DNA from: Mercurialis annua
Taxonomy: Eukaryota; Streptophyta; Magnoliopsida; Malpighiales; Euphorbiaceae
DNA: 64,000 nucleotides
Assembly: GCF_937616625.2 (NCBI RefSeq)
Contig: NC_065576.1
Span: 22,160,001-22,224,000 of the forward strand
Direction: 5' to 3'
Shown here piece by piece: positions 50,014 through 62,545 of the stretch; the first letter of the stretch is position 1; every line of letters begins with the position of its first letter. Both the position numbers and the translations under genes were made by a program. The notes beneath the pieces were generated by a model, which worked only from the letters and a program-made list of their open reading frames with translations, had not been told where the DNA came from and searched no databases.

Positions 50014-53000
50014 GTTTTTAGCGATTTAAGCCAAACGTTTACAAACGTAACGAAACAAATCCAAACGTTTCACCTTTTTAGCAATTTACGACAAACGTTT
50101 ACAAAAGTTAACGAAACAAAACAAAACGTTTTACCTTTTTAGCGATTTATGCAAAACATTTACAAACATTATGAGCAAAACCAAACGTTTACAAACGGTA
50201 CGAAACCAATCCAAACATTTACCATTTTAGCGATTTAAGCAAAATATTTAAAACATTAGAAAACCAATCCAAACGTTTAACCTTTTTAACGATTTAAGCG
50301 AAACGTTTACAGACATTAAAAAACAAATCCAAACGTTTCACCTTTTTAGCGATTTAAGCCTAACGTTTAAAACGTTACGAAACCAATCGAAAGGTTCTAA
50401 ATGTTACGAAACAAATCCTAACGTTTCATATTTTTAACGTTTTAAGCCAAATGTTTACAAATGTTGCGAAACAAAACCAAACGTTTCAACTTTTTAGCGA
50501 TTTAAGACAGCAGTTTACAAACGTCACGAAACAAATCCAAATGTTTCATCTTTTTAGCAATTTAAGCCAAACGTTTACAAACGTTACGAAACAAATCTAA
50601 ATTTTTGACATTTTAGCGATTTAAGCCGAACATTTAAAAAGTTATGAAACCAATACAAACGTTTAAAATGTTATGAAAGAAATTCAAACGTTTAAACGTT
50701 GCTAAACTAATCTAAACGTTACAACATTACGAAGCAAATCGAAACATTTTACCTTTTTAGCGATTAAGCCAAACCTTAAAAAAGTTACGAAACTAATCCA
50801 AACATTTAATACGTTACGAAACAAATCCAAATGTTTTACCTTTTTAGCTATAATAGTCAAACGTTTACAAACGGTACGAAACAAATCCAAACGTTTCCCC
50901 TTTTTAGCGATTTAAGCCAAACGTTTACAAACGCTACGAAACAAATCCAAACGTTTCACCTTTTTAGAAATTAAGCCAAACGTTTAAAAAGCTATCAAAC
51001 AAATCCAAACGTTTCGCCTTTTTAGCGATTTAAGCCAAACGTTTCGAAACAAATCCAAACGTTTCACCTTTTTAGCAATTTAGGCCAAAAGTTTAAAACG
51101 ATATGAAACCGATCCAAAAATTTATTACGTTACGAAACAAATCCAAATTTTTCACCTTTTTAGCGATATAAGAAATACGTTTACAAAGGTTACGAAGCAA
51201 ATCCAAACGTTTCAACTTTTTAGCGATTTAAGCCAAACGTTTACAAACGTCAAGAAACAAATCCAAACGTTTCAACTTTTTAGCGATTTAAGCAAAACGT
51301 TTATAATGTTACCAAACAAATCCAAACGTTTCCCCTTTTTAGCGATTTATGCCAAACGTTTACAAAAATTTCGAAACAAATCCAAACATTTCCCCTTTTT
51401 AGCAATTTAGGCCAAACATTTAAAACGTTACAAATACAATCAAACTGTTTAAAACGTTACGAAATAAATCCAAAACGTTTCCCCTTATTAGCGTTTTAAG
51501 AAAAACGTTTGCAAACGTTACGAAACAAATCCAAACGTTTCCCCTTTTTAGCGATTTTCGGTAAACGTTTCCAAACGTTACGAAACAAATCCAATCGTTT
51601 CACCTTTTTAGCGATTTAAGCCAAACGTTGACAAACGTTACGAAACAAATCCAAACGTTTCACCTTTATAGAGATTTAAGCCAAACGTTCATAAATATTA
51701 CGAAACAAATCCAAACGGTTCACCTTTTTAGTGATTTACGTCAAACTTTCACACATGTTACGAAAGAAATCCGAACGTTTAACCTTTAAAACATTTCCAA
51801 ACAAATCCAAATGTTTCATATTTTTAGTGATTTAAGCCAAATGTTTACAAACGTGACGAAACAAATCCAAGCGTTTCACCTTCTTAGCGATTTAAGCCAA
51901 ACGTTTACAAACGTCACAAAACAAAACCAAATGTTTCACCTTTTTAGCGATTTAAGCCAAACGCTTACAAACATTATGAAACAATTCCAAAAAAAACAAA
52001 ATGTTTCACCTTTTTAGCAATTTATGCCAAAAGTTTACAAACGCGATGAAACAAAACCAAACGTTTAATCTTTTTAGCGATTTAAGCCAAAAGTTTATAA
52101 ACGTCACAAAACAAAACCAAATGTTTCACCTTTTTAGTGATTTAAGGCAAACGTTTACAAACGTCACGAAACAAATCCAAACGTTTCACCTTTTTAGCGA
52201 TTTAAGCCAAAAATTTAAAACGTTATGAAACTTATCCAAACGTTTAATACGTTACGAAACAAATCCAAATGTTTCACCTTTTTGACGATTTAAGCCAAAT
52301 TTAAATCGTTAGAAAACAAATCCAAACGTTTCACCTTTTTAGCAATTTAAGCCAGACGTTTACAAACGTTGCGAAACAAATCCAAACGTTTCAGATTTTT
52401 AGCTATTTAAACCAAACGTTTACAAACATTACGAAACAAATCCAAATGTTTAACCTTTTTAGCAATTTAAGCCAAATGTTTAAAACATTACGAAACCAAT
52501 CCAAACATTTAAAACGTTACAGAAAAAATCCAAACGTTTCACATTTTTAGCGATTTAAGCTAAATGTTTACTAACGTTACGAAATAAAACCAAACATCGT
52601 TTTATCGATTTAAGCCAAACATTTACAAACGTCAAGAAACAAATCCAAATATTTCACATTTTTAGGAATTTAAGCCAAAGGTTTAAACCGCTATTAAACT
52701 AATCCAAACGTTATAACGTTGCGAAACAAATCCAATCATTTCACCTTTTTAGTGATTTAGGCCAAACGATTAAAACGTTACAAAACCAATCCAAACATTT
52801 AATACGTTACGAAACAAATCCAAACATTTCACCTTTTTAGTGATTTAAGCCAAACGATTACAAACATTACGAAACAAAACCAAACGTTTCACCTTTCTAG
52901 CGATTTAAGCCAAACATTTAGAAACGTTATGACAGAAATCCAAACGTTTCACCTTTTTAGCGATTTATGCCAAAAGTTTAAAACGTTACTAAACAAATCC

Positions 53001-53659
53001 AAATATTCCACCTTTTTAGCAATTTAAGCCAAACGCTTACAAATGTTACGAAACAAATCAAAAAATTTCACCTTTTTAGCGATTTAGGCCAAACATTTAA
53101 AACGTTATAAAACCAATCCAAGCGTTTAAGACGTTACGAAATAAATCCAAAACGTTTCACCTTTTTAGCGATGTAAGCCAAACGTTTACAAACGATACGA
53201 AACAAATCCAAACGTTTTATCTTTTTAGCAATTTAAGCCAATCGTTTACAAACGCAACATAATAAATCCAAACGTTTCCCCTTTTTAGCGATTTAAGCCA
53301 AACGTTTACAAATGTTACGAAACAAATCCAAAAATTTCACCTTTTTAGTGATTTAAGCCAAACCTTGAAAAACGTTACGAAACAAATCCAAACGTTTCAC
53401 CTTTTCTGCGATTTAAGATAAACGTTCAAAAACGTTATGAAACAAATCTAAACGTTTCACCTTTTTAGCGATTTAAGCAAAACGTTCCCAAACATTACGA
53501 AACAAATGCAAACGTTTTACCTTTTTAACAATTTAGGTCAAACATTTAAAACATTGCAAAACAAATCCAAACGTTTCCCATTTTTAGCGATTTAAGCCAA
53601 ACGTTTTCAAACATTACGAAATAAATCCAAATGTTTCACGTTTTTAGCGATTTAAGCCA
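50014..53659 (+). repeat. 3626-bp higher-order repeat, copy 4
   Basis: Landmark at 50047. The match to the other copies runs to about 53659, where GTTTACAAACGTAACG is replaced by ATTTAAAACTTTACG and a different block begins. A private change is GTTTATAATG near 51299. Confidence 0.95.
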
Positions 53660-54304
53660 AACATTTAAAACTTTACGAAACCAATCCAAATGGTTCAAAC
53701 GTTACGATACAAATCCAAACGTTTCACCTTTTTAGCGATTTAAGCCAAACGTTTACAAACGTTACGAAACCAATCCAAACGTTTACAAACGGTACGAAAG
53801 AAATCCAAACGTTTCACCTTTTTAGCGATTTCAGCCAAACGTTTACAAACGTTACGAAAGAAATCCAAACATTTCACCTTCTTAGCGAATTAAGCCTAAC
53901 GTTTACAAACGTCAACAAAAGAAATCTAAACGATTCACCTTTTTAGCGATTGCAGCCAAACCTTTACAAACGTTACGAATCGAATCCAAACGTATCACCT
54001 TTTTAGCGATTGAAGTCAAATGTTTACAAATGTTATAAAACAAATCCAAATGTTTTCCCTTTTTAGCGATTTAAGCCAAACGTTTACAAACGTTACGAAA
54101 CCAATCCAAACATTTGACTCTTTTAGCAATTTATGCCAAACGTTTACAAACATTACGAAACAAATCCAAACGGTTCACCTTTTTAGCGATTGAATCCAAA
54201 CGATTACAAACGTTACGAAGCCATTCCAAACGTTTCACATTTTTAGCGATTTAACTTTAACGTTTACAAATGTTACGAAACAAATCCAAACTTTTCACCT
54301 TTTT
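53660..54304 (+). repeat. satellite block B, linking the two higher-order repeats
   Basis: About eleven units, not found in the 3626-bp repeat, with markers TGGTTCAAACGTTACGATAC (53690), ACATTTGACTCTTTTAGC and TTAACTTTAACG. The block is present again at 60541-61185. Confidence 0.88.
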
Positions 54305-55944
54305 AGCGATTTAAGCCAAACGTTTACAAACGTTACAAAACTAATCCAAACGTTTCACATTTTTAGCGATTTAAGCCAAACGTTTACAAACGTTACGAAA
54401 GAAATCCAAACGTTTCCCCTTTTTAGCGATTTAAGCCAAACGTTTACAAACGTTACAAAACAAATCCCAACATTTCACCTTTTTAGCGATTGAAGCCAAA
54501 CCTTTACAAACGCTACGAAACAAATCCAAACGATTCACATTTTTAGCGATTGAATCCAAACGTTTCCCCTTTTTAGCGATTTAAGCCAAACGTATACAAA
54601 CGTTACGAAACAAATCCAAAAGTTTCACCTTTTTAGTTATTTAAGCCAAACGTTTACAAACGTTACAAAACAAATCAAAATGTTTCACCTTTTTAGCGAT
54701 TTAAGCTAAACGTTTAGAAACGTTATGAAAAAAATCCAAACGTTTCACCTATTTAGCGATTGAAGCCAAACGTTTACAAACATTACAAAAAAAAACAAAC
54801 GTTTCCCCTTTTTAGCGATTTAAGCCAAACGTTTTAAAACGTTAAGAAAGAAATTTAAACGTTTCCCCTTTTTAGCGATTTAAGCCAAACGTTTACAAAC
54901 GTTATTAAACATAACCAAACGCTTCACTTCTTTAGCGAATTAAGCCAAACATTTACAAACGTTAAGAAACAAAACCAAATGTTTCACCTTTTTAGCTATT
55001 GAAGCCAAACGTTTACAAACGTTACGAAACCAGTCCAAACGTTTACCTTTTTTTGCGATTTAAGCCAAACATTTAAAACGTTACAAAACCAATCTAAACG
55101 TTTCAACTTTTTAGCGATTTTAGCGAAACGTTTACAAACGTTAGAAAAGAAATCCAAACGTTTCACCTTTTTTGCAATTTATGCCAAATGTTTAAAACGT
55201 TACGAAACCAATCCAAACGATTAAAACGTTACGAAACAAATCCAAACGTTTTCCATTTTTAACAAATTAAGCCAAACGTTTACAAACATTACGAAACAAA
55301 TCCAAACGTCTCCCTTTTTTTAGCGATTTAAGCAAAACGTTTACAAAATTTACGAAAGAAAACCAAACGTTTCACTTTTTTAGCGATTTAAGCCAAATGT
55401 TCACAAACATAACGAAACAAATCCAAACGTTTCGCATTTTCAGCGATTTACGACAAACGTTTACAAAAGTTACTAAATAAAACAAAACGTTTTACCTTTT
55501 TAGGGATTTATGCAAAAAATTTACAAACATTCCGAAACAAAACGAAACGTTTCACCCTTTTACCGATTGAATATAAGCGTTTACAAGCGATACGAAACCA
55601 ATCCAAACGTTTACCTTTTTAGCGATTTGAGCCAAACATTTAACACGTTACAAAACTAATCCAAACGTTTAATCTTTTTAGCGATTTAAGCCAAAAGTTT
55701 ATAAACGTCACAAAACAAAACCAAATGTTTCACCTTTTTAGTGATTTAAGGCAAACGTTTACAAACGACACGAAACAAATCCAAACGTTTCACCTTTTTA
55801 GCGATTTAAGCCAAAAATTTAAAACGTTACGAAACTTATCCAAACGTTTAATACGTTACGAAACAAATCCAAATGTTTCACCTTTTTGACGATTTAAGCC
55901 AAATTTAAATCGTTAGAAAACAAATCCAAACGTTTCACCTTTTT
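54305..55944 (+). repeat. 1640-bp higher-order repeat, copy 1
   Basis: The first about 1.36 kb (to about 55660) is sequence of its own. The last about 280 bp, from CCAAACGTTTAATC at 55661, matches the segment near 52060-52340 of the 3626-bp repeat. The unit is therefore a fusion. Confidence 0.92.
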
Positions 55945-57584
55945 AGCGATTTAAGCCAAACGTTTACAAACGTTACAAAACTAATCCAAACGTTTCACAT
56001 TTTTAGCGATTTAAGCCAAACGTTTACAAACGTTACGAAAGAAATCCAAACGTTTCCCCTTTTTAGCGATTTAAGCCAAACGTTTACAAACGTTACAAAA
56101 CAAATCCCAACATTTCACCTTTTTAGCGATTGAAGCCAAACCTTTACAAACGCTACGAAACAAATCCAAACGATTCACATTTTTAGCGATTGAATCCAAA
56201 CGTTTCCCCTTTTTAGCGATTTAAGCCAAACGTATACAAACGTTATGAAACAAATCCAAAAGTTTCACCTTTTTAGTTATTTAAGCCAAACGTTTACAAA
56301 CGTTACAAAACAAATCAAAATGTTTCACCTTTTTAGCGATTTAAGCTAAACGTTTAGAAACGTTATGAAAAAAATCCAAACGTTTCACCTATTTAGCGAT
56401 TGAAGCCAAACGTTTACAAACATTACAAAAAAAAACAAACGTTTCCCCTTTTTAGCGATTTAAGCCAAACGTTTTAAAACGTTAAGAAAGAAATTTAAAC
56501 GTTTCCCCTTTTTAGCGATTTAAGCCAAACGTTTACAAACGTTATTAAACATAACCAAACGCTTCACTTCTTTAGCGAATTAAGCCAAACATTTACAAAC
56601 GTTAAGAAACAAAACCAAATGTTTCACCTTTTTAGCTATTGAAGCCAAACGTTTACAAACGTTACGAAACCAGTCCAAACGTTTACCTTTTTTTGCGATT
56701 TAAGCCAAACATTTAAAACGTTACAAAACCAATCTAAACGTTTCAACTTTTTAGCGATTTTAGCGAAACGTTTACAAACGTTAGAAAAGAAATCCAAACG
56801 TTTCACCTTTTTTGCAATTTATGCCAAATGTTTAAAACGTTACGAAACCAATCCAAACGATTAAAACGTTACGAAACAAATCCAAACGTTTTCCATTTTT
56901 AACAAATTAAGCCAAACGTTTACAAACATTACGAAACAAATCCAAACGTCTCCCTTTTTTTAGCGATTTAAGCAAAACGTTTACAAAATTTACGAAAGAA
57001 AACCAAACGTTTCACTTTTTTAGCGATTTAAGCCAAATGTTCACAAACATAACGAAACAAATCCAAACGTTTCGCATTTTCAGCGATTTACGACAAACGT
57101 TTACAAAAGTTACTAAATAAAACAAAACGTTTTACCTTTTTAGGGATTTATGCAAAAAATTTACAAACATTCCGAAACAAAACGAAACGTTTCACCCTTT
57201 TACCGATTGAAGATAAGCGTTTACAAGCGATACGAAACCAATCCAAACGTTTACCTTTTTAGCGATTTGAGCCAAACATTTAACACGTTACAAAACTAAT
57301 CCAAACGTTTAATCTTTTTAGCGATTTAAGCCAAAAGTTTATAAACGTCACAAAACAAAACCAAATGTTTCACCTTTTTAGTGATTTAAGGCAAACGTTT
57401 ACAAACGTCACGAAACAAATCCAAACGTTTCACCTTTTTAGCGATTTAAGCCAAAAATTTAAAACGTTACGAAACTTATCCAAACGTTTAATACGCTACG
57501 AAACAAATCCAAATGTTTCACCTTTTTGACGATTTAAGCCAAATTTAAATCGTTAGAAAACAAATCCAAACGTTTCACCTTTTT
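55945..57584 (+). repeat. 1640-bp higher-order repeat, copy 2
   Basis: Starts 1640 bp after copy 1 with the same AGCGATTTAAGCC unit and repeats it nearly base for base, including the unusual CATTACAAAAAAAAACAAACG and CGTCTCCC units. A few single-base differences exist, such as ATAC versus ATAT. Confidence 0.93.
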
Positions 57585-59221
57585 AGCGATTTAAGCCAAA
57601 CGTTTACAAACGTTACAAAACTAATCCAAACGTTTCACATTTTTAGCGATTTAAGCCAAACGTTTACAAACGTTACGAAAGAAATCCAAACGTTTCCCCT
57701 TTTTAGCGATTTAAGCCAAACGTTTACAAACGTTACAAAACAAATCCCAACATTTCACCTTTTTAGCGATTGAAGCCAAACCTTTACAAACGCTACGAAA
57801 CAAATCCAAACGATTCACATTTTTAGCGATTGAATCCAAACGTTTCCCCTTTTTAGCGATTTAAGCCAAACGTATACAAACGTTACGAAACAAATCCAAA
57901 AGTTTCACCTTTTTAGTTATTTAAGCCAAACGTTTACAAACGTTACAAAACAAATCAAAATGTTTCACCTTTTTAGCGATTTAAGCTAAACGTTTAGAAA
58001 CGTTATGAAAAAAATCCAAACGTTTCACCTATTTAGCGATTGAAGCCAAACGTTTACAAACATTACAAAAAAAACAAACGTTTCCCCTTTTTAGCGATTT
58101 AAGCCAAACGTTTTAAAACGTTAAGAAAGAAATTTAAACGTTTCCCCTTTTTAGCGATTTAAGCCAAACGTTTACAAACGTTATTAAACATAACCAAACG
58201 CTTCACTTCTTTAGCGAATTAAGCCAAACATTTACAAACGTTAAGAAACAAAACCAAATGTTTCACCTTTTTAGCTATTGAAGCCAAACGTTTACAAACG
58301 TTACGAAACCAGTCCAAACGTTTACCTTTTTTTGCGATTTAAGCCAAACATTTAAAACGTTACAAAACCAATCTAAACGTTTCAACTTTTTAGCGATTTT
58401 AGCGAAACGTTTACAAACGTTAGAAAAGAAATCCAAACGTTTCACCTTTTTTGCAATTTATGCCAAATGTTTAAAACGTTACGAAACCAATCCAAACGAT
58501 TAAAACGTTACGAAACAAATCCAAACGTTTTCCATTTTTAACAAATTAAGCCAAACGTTTACAAACATTACGAAACAAATCCAAACGTCTCCCTTTTTTT
58601 AGCGATTTAAGCAAAACGTTTACAAAATTTACGAAAGAAAACCAAACGTTTCACTTTTTTAGCGATTTAAGCCAAATGTTCACAAACATAACGAAACAAA
58701 TCCAAACGTTTCGCATTTTCAGCGATTTACGACAAACGTTTACAAAAGTTACTAAATAAAACAAAACGTTTTACCTTTTTAGGGATTTATGCAAAAAATT
58801 TACAAACATTCCGAAACAAAACGAAACGTTTCACCCTTTTACCGATTGAAGATAAGCGTTTACAAGCGATACGAAACCAATCCAAACGTTTACCTTTTTA
58901 GCGATTTGAGCCAAACATTTAACACGTTACAAAACTAATCCAAACGTTTAATCTTTTTAGAGATTTAAGCCAAAAGTTTATAAACGTCACAAAACAAAAC
59001 CAAATGTTTCACCTTTTTAGTGATTTAAGGCAAACGTTTACAAACGTCACGAAACAAATCCAAACGTTTCACCTTTTTAGCGATTTAAGCCAAAAATTTA
59101 AAACGTTACGAAACTTATCCAAACGTTTAATACGTTAAAACAAATCCAAATGTTTCACCTTTTTGACGATTTAAGCCAAATTTAAATCGTTAGAAAACAA
59201 ATCCAAACGTTTCACCTTTTT
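57585..59221 (+). repeat. 1640-bp higher-order repeat, copy 3 (1637 bp)
   Basis: As copy 2, with small deletions: one A less in the A-run near 58070, and several bases lost from CGTTACGAAACAAATCC near 59131. After it the sequence returns to the 3626-bp type at AGCAATTTAAGCCAGACG (59222). Confidence 0.92.
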
Positions 59222-60540
59222 AGCAATTTAAGCCAGACGTTTACAAACGTTGCGAAACAAATCCAAACGTTTCAGATTTTTAGCTATTTAAACCAAACGT
59301 TTACAAACATTACGAAACAAATCCAAATGTTTAACCTTTTTAGCAATTTAAGCCAAATGTTTAAAACATTACGAAACCAATCCAAACATTTAAAACGTTA
59401 CAGAAAAAATCCAAACGTTTCACATTTTTAGCGATTTAAGCCAAATGTTTACTAACGTTACGAAATAAAACCAAACATCGTTTTATCGATTTAAGCCAAA
59501 CATTTACAAACGTCAAGAAACAAATCCAAACATTTCACATTTTTAGGAATTTAAGCCAAAGGTTTAAACCGCTATTAAACTAATCCAAACGTTATAACGT
59601 TGCGAAACAAATCCAATCATTTCACCTTTTTAGTGATTTAGGCCAAACGATTAAAACGTTACAAAACCAATCCAAACATTTAATACGTTACGAAACAAAT
59701 CCAAACATTTCACCTTTTTAGTGATTTAATCCAAACGATTACAAACATTACGAAACAAAACCAAACGTTTCACCTTTCTAGAGATTTAAGCCAAACATTT
59801 AGAAACGTTATGACAGAAATCCAAACGTTTCACCTTTTTAGCGATTTATGCCAAAAGTTTAAAACGTTACTAAACAAATCCAAATATTCCACCTTTTTAG
59901 CAATTTTAGCCAAACGCTTACAAATGTTACGAAACAAATCAAAAAATTTCACCTTTTTAGCGATTTAGGCCAAACATTTAAAACGTTATAAAACCAATCC
60001 AAGCGTTTAAGACGTTACGAAATAAATCCAAAACGTTTCACCTTTTTAGCGATGTAAGCCAAACGTTTACAAACGATACGAAACAAATCCAAACGTTTTA
60101 CCTTTTTAGCAATTTAAGCCAATCGTTTACAAACGCAACATAATAAATCCAAACGTTTCCCCTTTTTAGCGATTTAAGCCAAACGTTTACAAACGTTACG
60201 AAACAAATCCAAAAATTTCACCCTTTTAGTGATTTAAGCCAAACCTTGAAAAACGTTACGAAACAAATCCAAACGTTTCACCTTTTCTGCGATTTAAGCT
60301 AAACGTTCAAAAACGTTATGAAACAAATCTAAACGTTTCACCTTTTTAGCGATTTAAGCAAAACGTTCCCAAACATTACGAAACAAATGCAAACATTTTA
60401 CCTTTTTAACAATTTAGGTCAAACATTTAAAACATTGCAAAACAAATCCAAACGTTTCCCATTTTTAGCGATTTAAGCCAAACGTTTTCAAACATTACGA
60501 AATAAATCCAAATGTTTCACGTTTTTAGCGATTTAAGCCA
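59222..60540 (+). repeat. partial copy of the 3626-bp repeat (right end)
   Basis: Matches 52341-53659 at a constant offset of 6881 bp, with few substitutions. Confidence 0.93.
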
Positions 60541-62545
60541 AACATTTAAAACGTTACGAAACCAACCCAAATGGTTCAAACGTTACGATACAAATCCAAA
60601 CGTTTCACCTTTTTAGCGATTTAAGCCAAACGTTAACAAACGTTACGAAACCAATCCAAACGTTTACAAACGGTACGAAAGAAATCCAAACGTTTCACCT
60701 TTTTAGCGATTTCAGCCAAACGTTTACAAACGTTACGAAAGAAATCCAAACATTTCACCTTCTTAGCGAATTAAGCCTAACGTTTACAAACGTCAACAAA
60801 AGAAATCTAAACGATTCACCTTTTTAGCGATTGCAGCCAAACTTTTACAAACGTTACGAAACGAATCCAAACGTATCACCTTTTTAGCAATTGAAGTCAA
60901 ATGTTTACAAATGTTATAAAACAAATCCAAATGTTTTCCCTTTTTAGCGATTTAAGCCAAACGTTTACAAACGTTACGAAACCAATCCAAACATTTGACT
61001 CTTTTAGCAATTTATGCCAAACGTTTACAAACATTACGAAACAAATCCAAACGGTTCACCTTTTTAGCGATTGAATCCAAACGATTATAAACGTTACGAA
61101 GCCATTCCAAACGTTTCACATTTTTAGCGATTTAACTTTAACGTTTACAAATGTTACGAAACAAATCCAAACTTTTCACCTTTTTAGCGATTTAAGCCAA
61201 ACGTTTACAAACGTTACAAAACTAATCCAAACGTTTCACATTTTTAGCGATATAAGCCAAACGTTTACAAACGTTACGAAAGAAATCCAAACGTTTCCCC
61301 ATTTTAGCGATTTAAGCCAAACGTTTACAAACCTTACAAAACAAATCCAAACATTTCACCTTTTTAGCGATTGAAGCCAAACCTTTACAAACTCTACGAA
61401 ACAAATCCAAACGATTCACATTTTTAGCGATTGAATCCAAACGTTTCCCCTTTTTAGCGATTTAAGCCAAACGTATACAAACGTTACGAAACAAATCCAA
61501 AAGTTTCACCTTTTTAGTTATTTAAGCCAAACGTTTACAAACGTTACAAAACAAATCAAAATGTTTCACCTTTTTAGCGATTTAAGCTAAACGTTTAGAA
61601 ACGTTATGAAAAAAATCCAAACGTTTCACCTATTTAGCGATTGAAGCCAAACGTTTACAAACATTACAAAAAAAAAACAAACGTTTCCCCTTTTTAGCGA
61701 TTTAAGCCAAACGTTTTAAAACGTTAAGAAAGAAATTTAAACGTTTCCCCTTTTTAGCGATTTAAGCCAAACGTTTACAAACGTTATTAAACATAACCAA
61801 ACGCTTCACTTCTTTAGCGAATTAAGCCAAACATTTACAAACGTTAAGAAACAAAACCAAATGTTTCACCTTTTTAGCTATTGAAGCCAAACGTTTACAA
61901 ACGTTACGAAACCAGTCCAAACGTTTACCTTTTTTTGCGATTTAAGCCAAACATTTAAAACGTTACAAAACCAATCTAAACGTTTCAACTTTTTAGCGAT
62001 TTTAGCGAAACGTTTACAAACGTTAGAAAAGAAATCCAAACGTTTCACCTTTTTTGCAATTTATGCCAAATGTTTAAAACGTTACGAAACCAATCCAAAC
62101 GATTAAAACGTTACGAAACAAATCCAAACGTTTTCCATTTTTAACAAATTAAGCCAAACGTTTACAAACATTACGAAACAAATCCAAACGTCTCCCTTTT
62201 TTTAGCGATTTAAGCAAAACGTTTACAAAATTTACGAAAGAAAACCAAACGTTTCACTTTTTTAGCGATTTAAGCCAAACGTTCACAAACATAACGAAAC
62301 AAATCCAAACGTTTCGCATTTTTAGCGATTTACGACAAACGTTTACAAAAGTTACTAAATAAAACAAAACGTTTTACCTTTTTAGGGATTTATGCAAAAA
62401 ATTTACAAACATTCTGAAACAAAACGAAACGTTTCACCCTTTTACCGATTGAAGATAAGCGTTTACAAGCGATACGAAACCAATCCAAACGTTTACCTTT
62501 TTAGCGATTTGAGCCAAACATTTAACACGTTACAAAACTAATCCA
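60541..62545 (+). repeat. second copy of block B and of the 1640-bp repeat core
   Basis: Matches 53660-55664 at the same 6881-bp offset. The match ends where the left copy switches into the fused segment (CCAAACGTTTAATC at 55661); here CCAAACATTTAACC (62543) continues into other satellite. This junction is probably the ancestral one. Confidence 0.9.
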
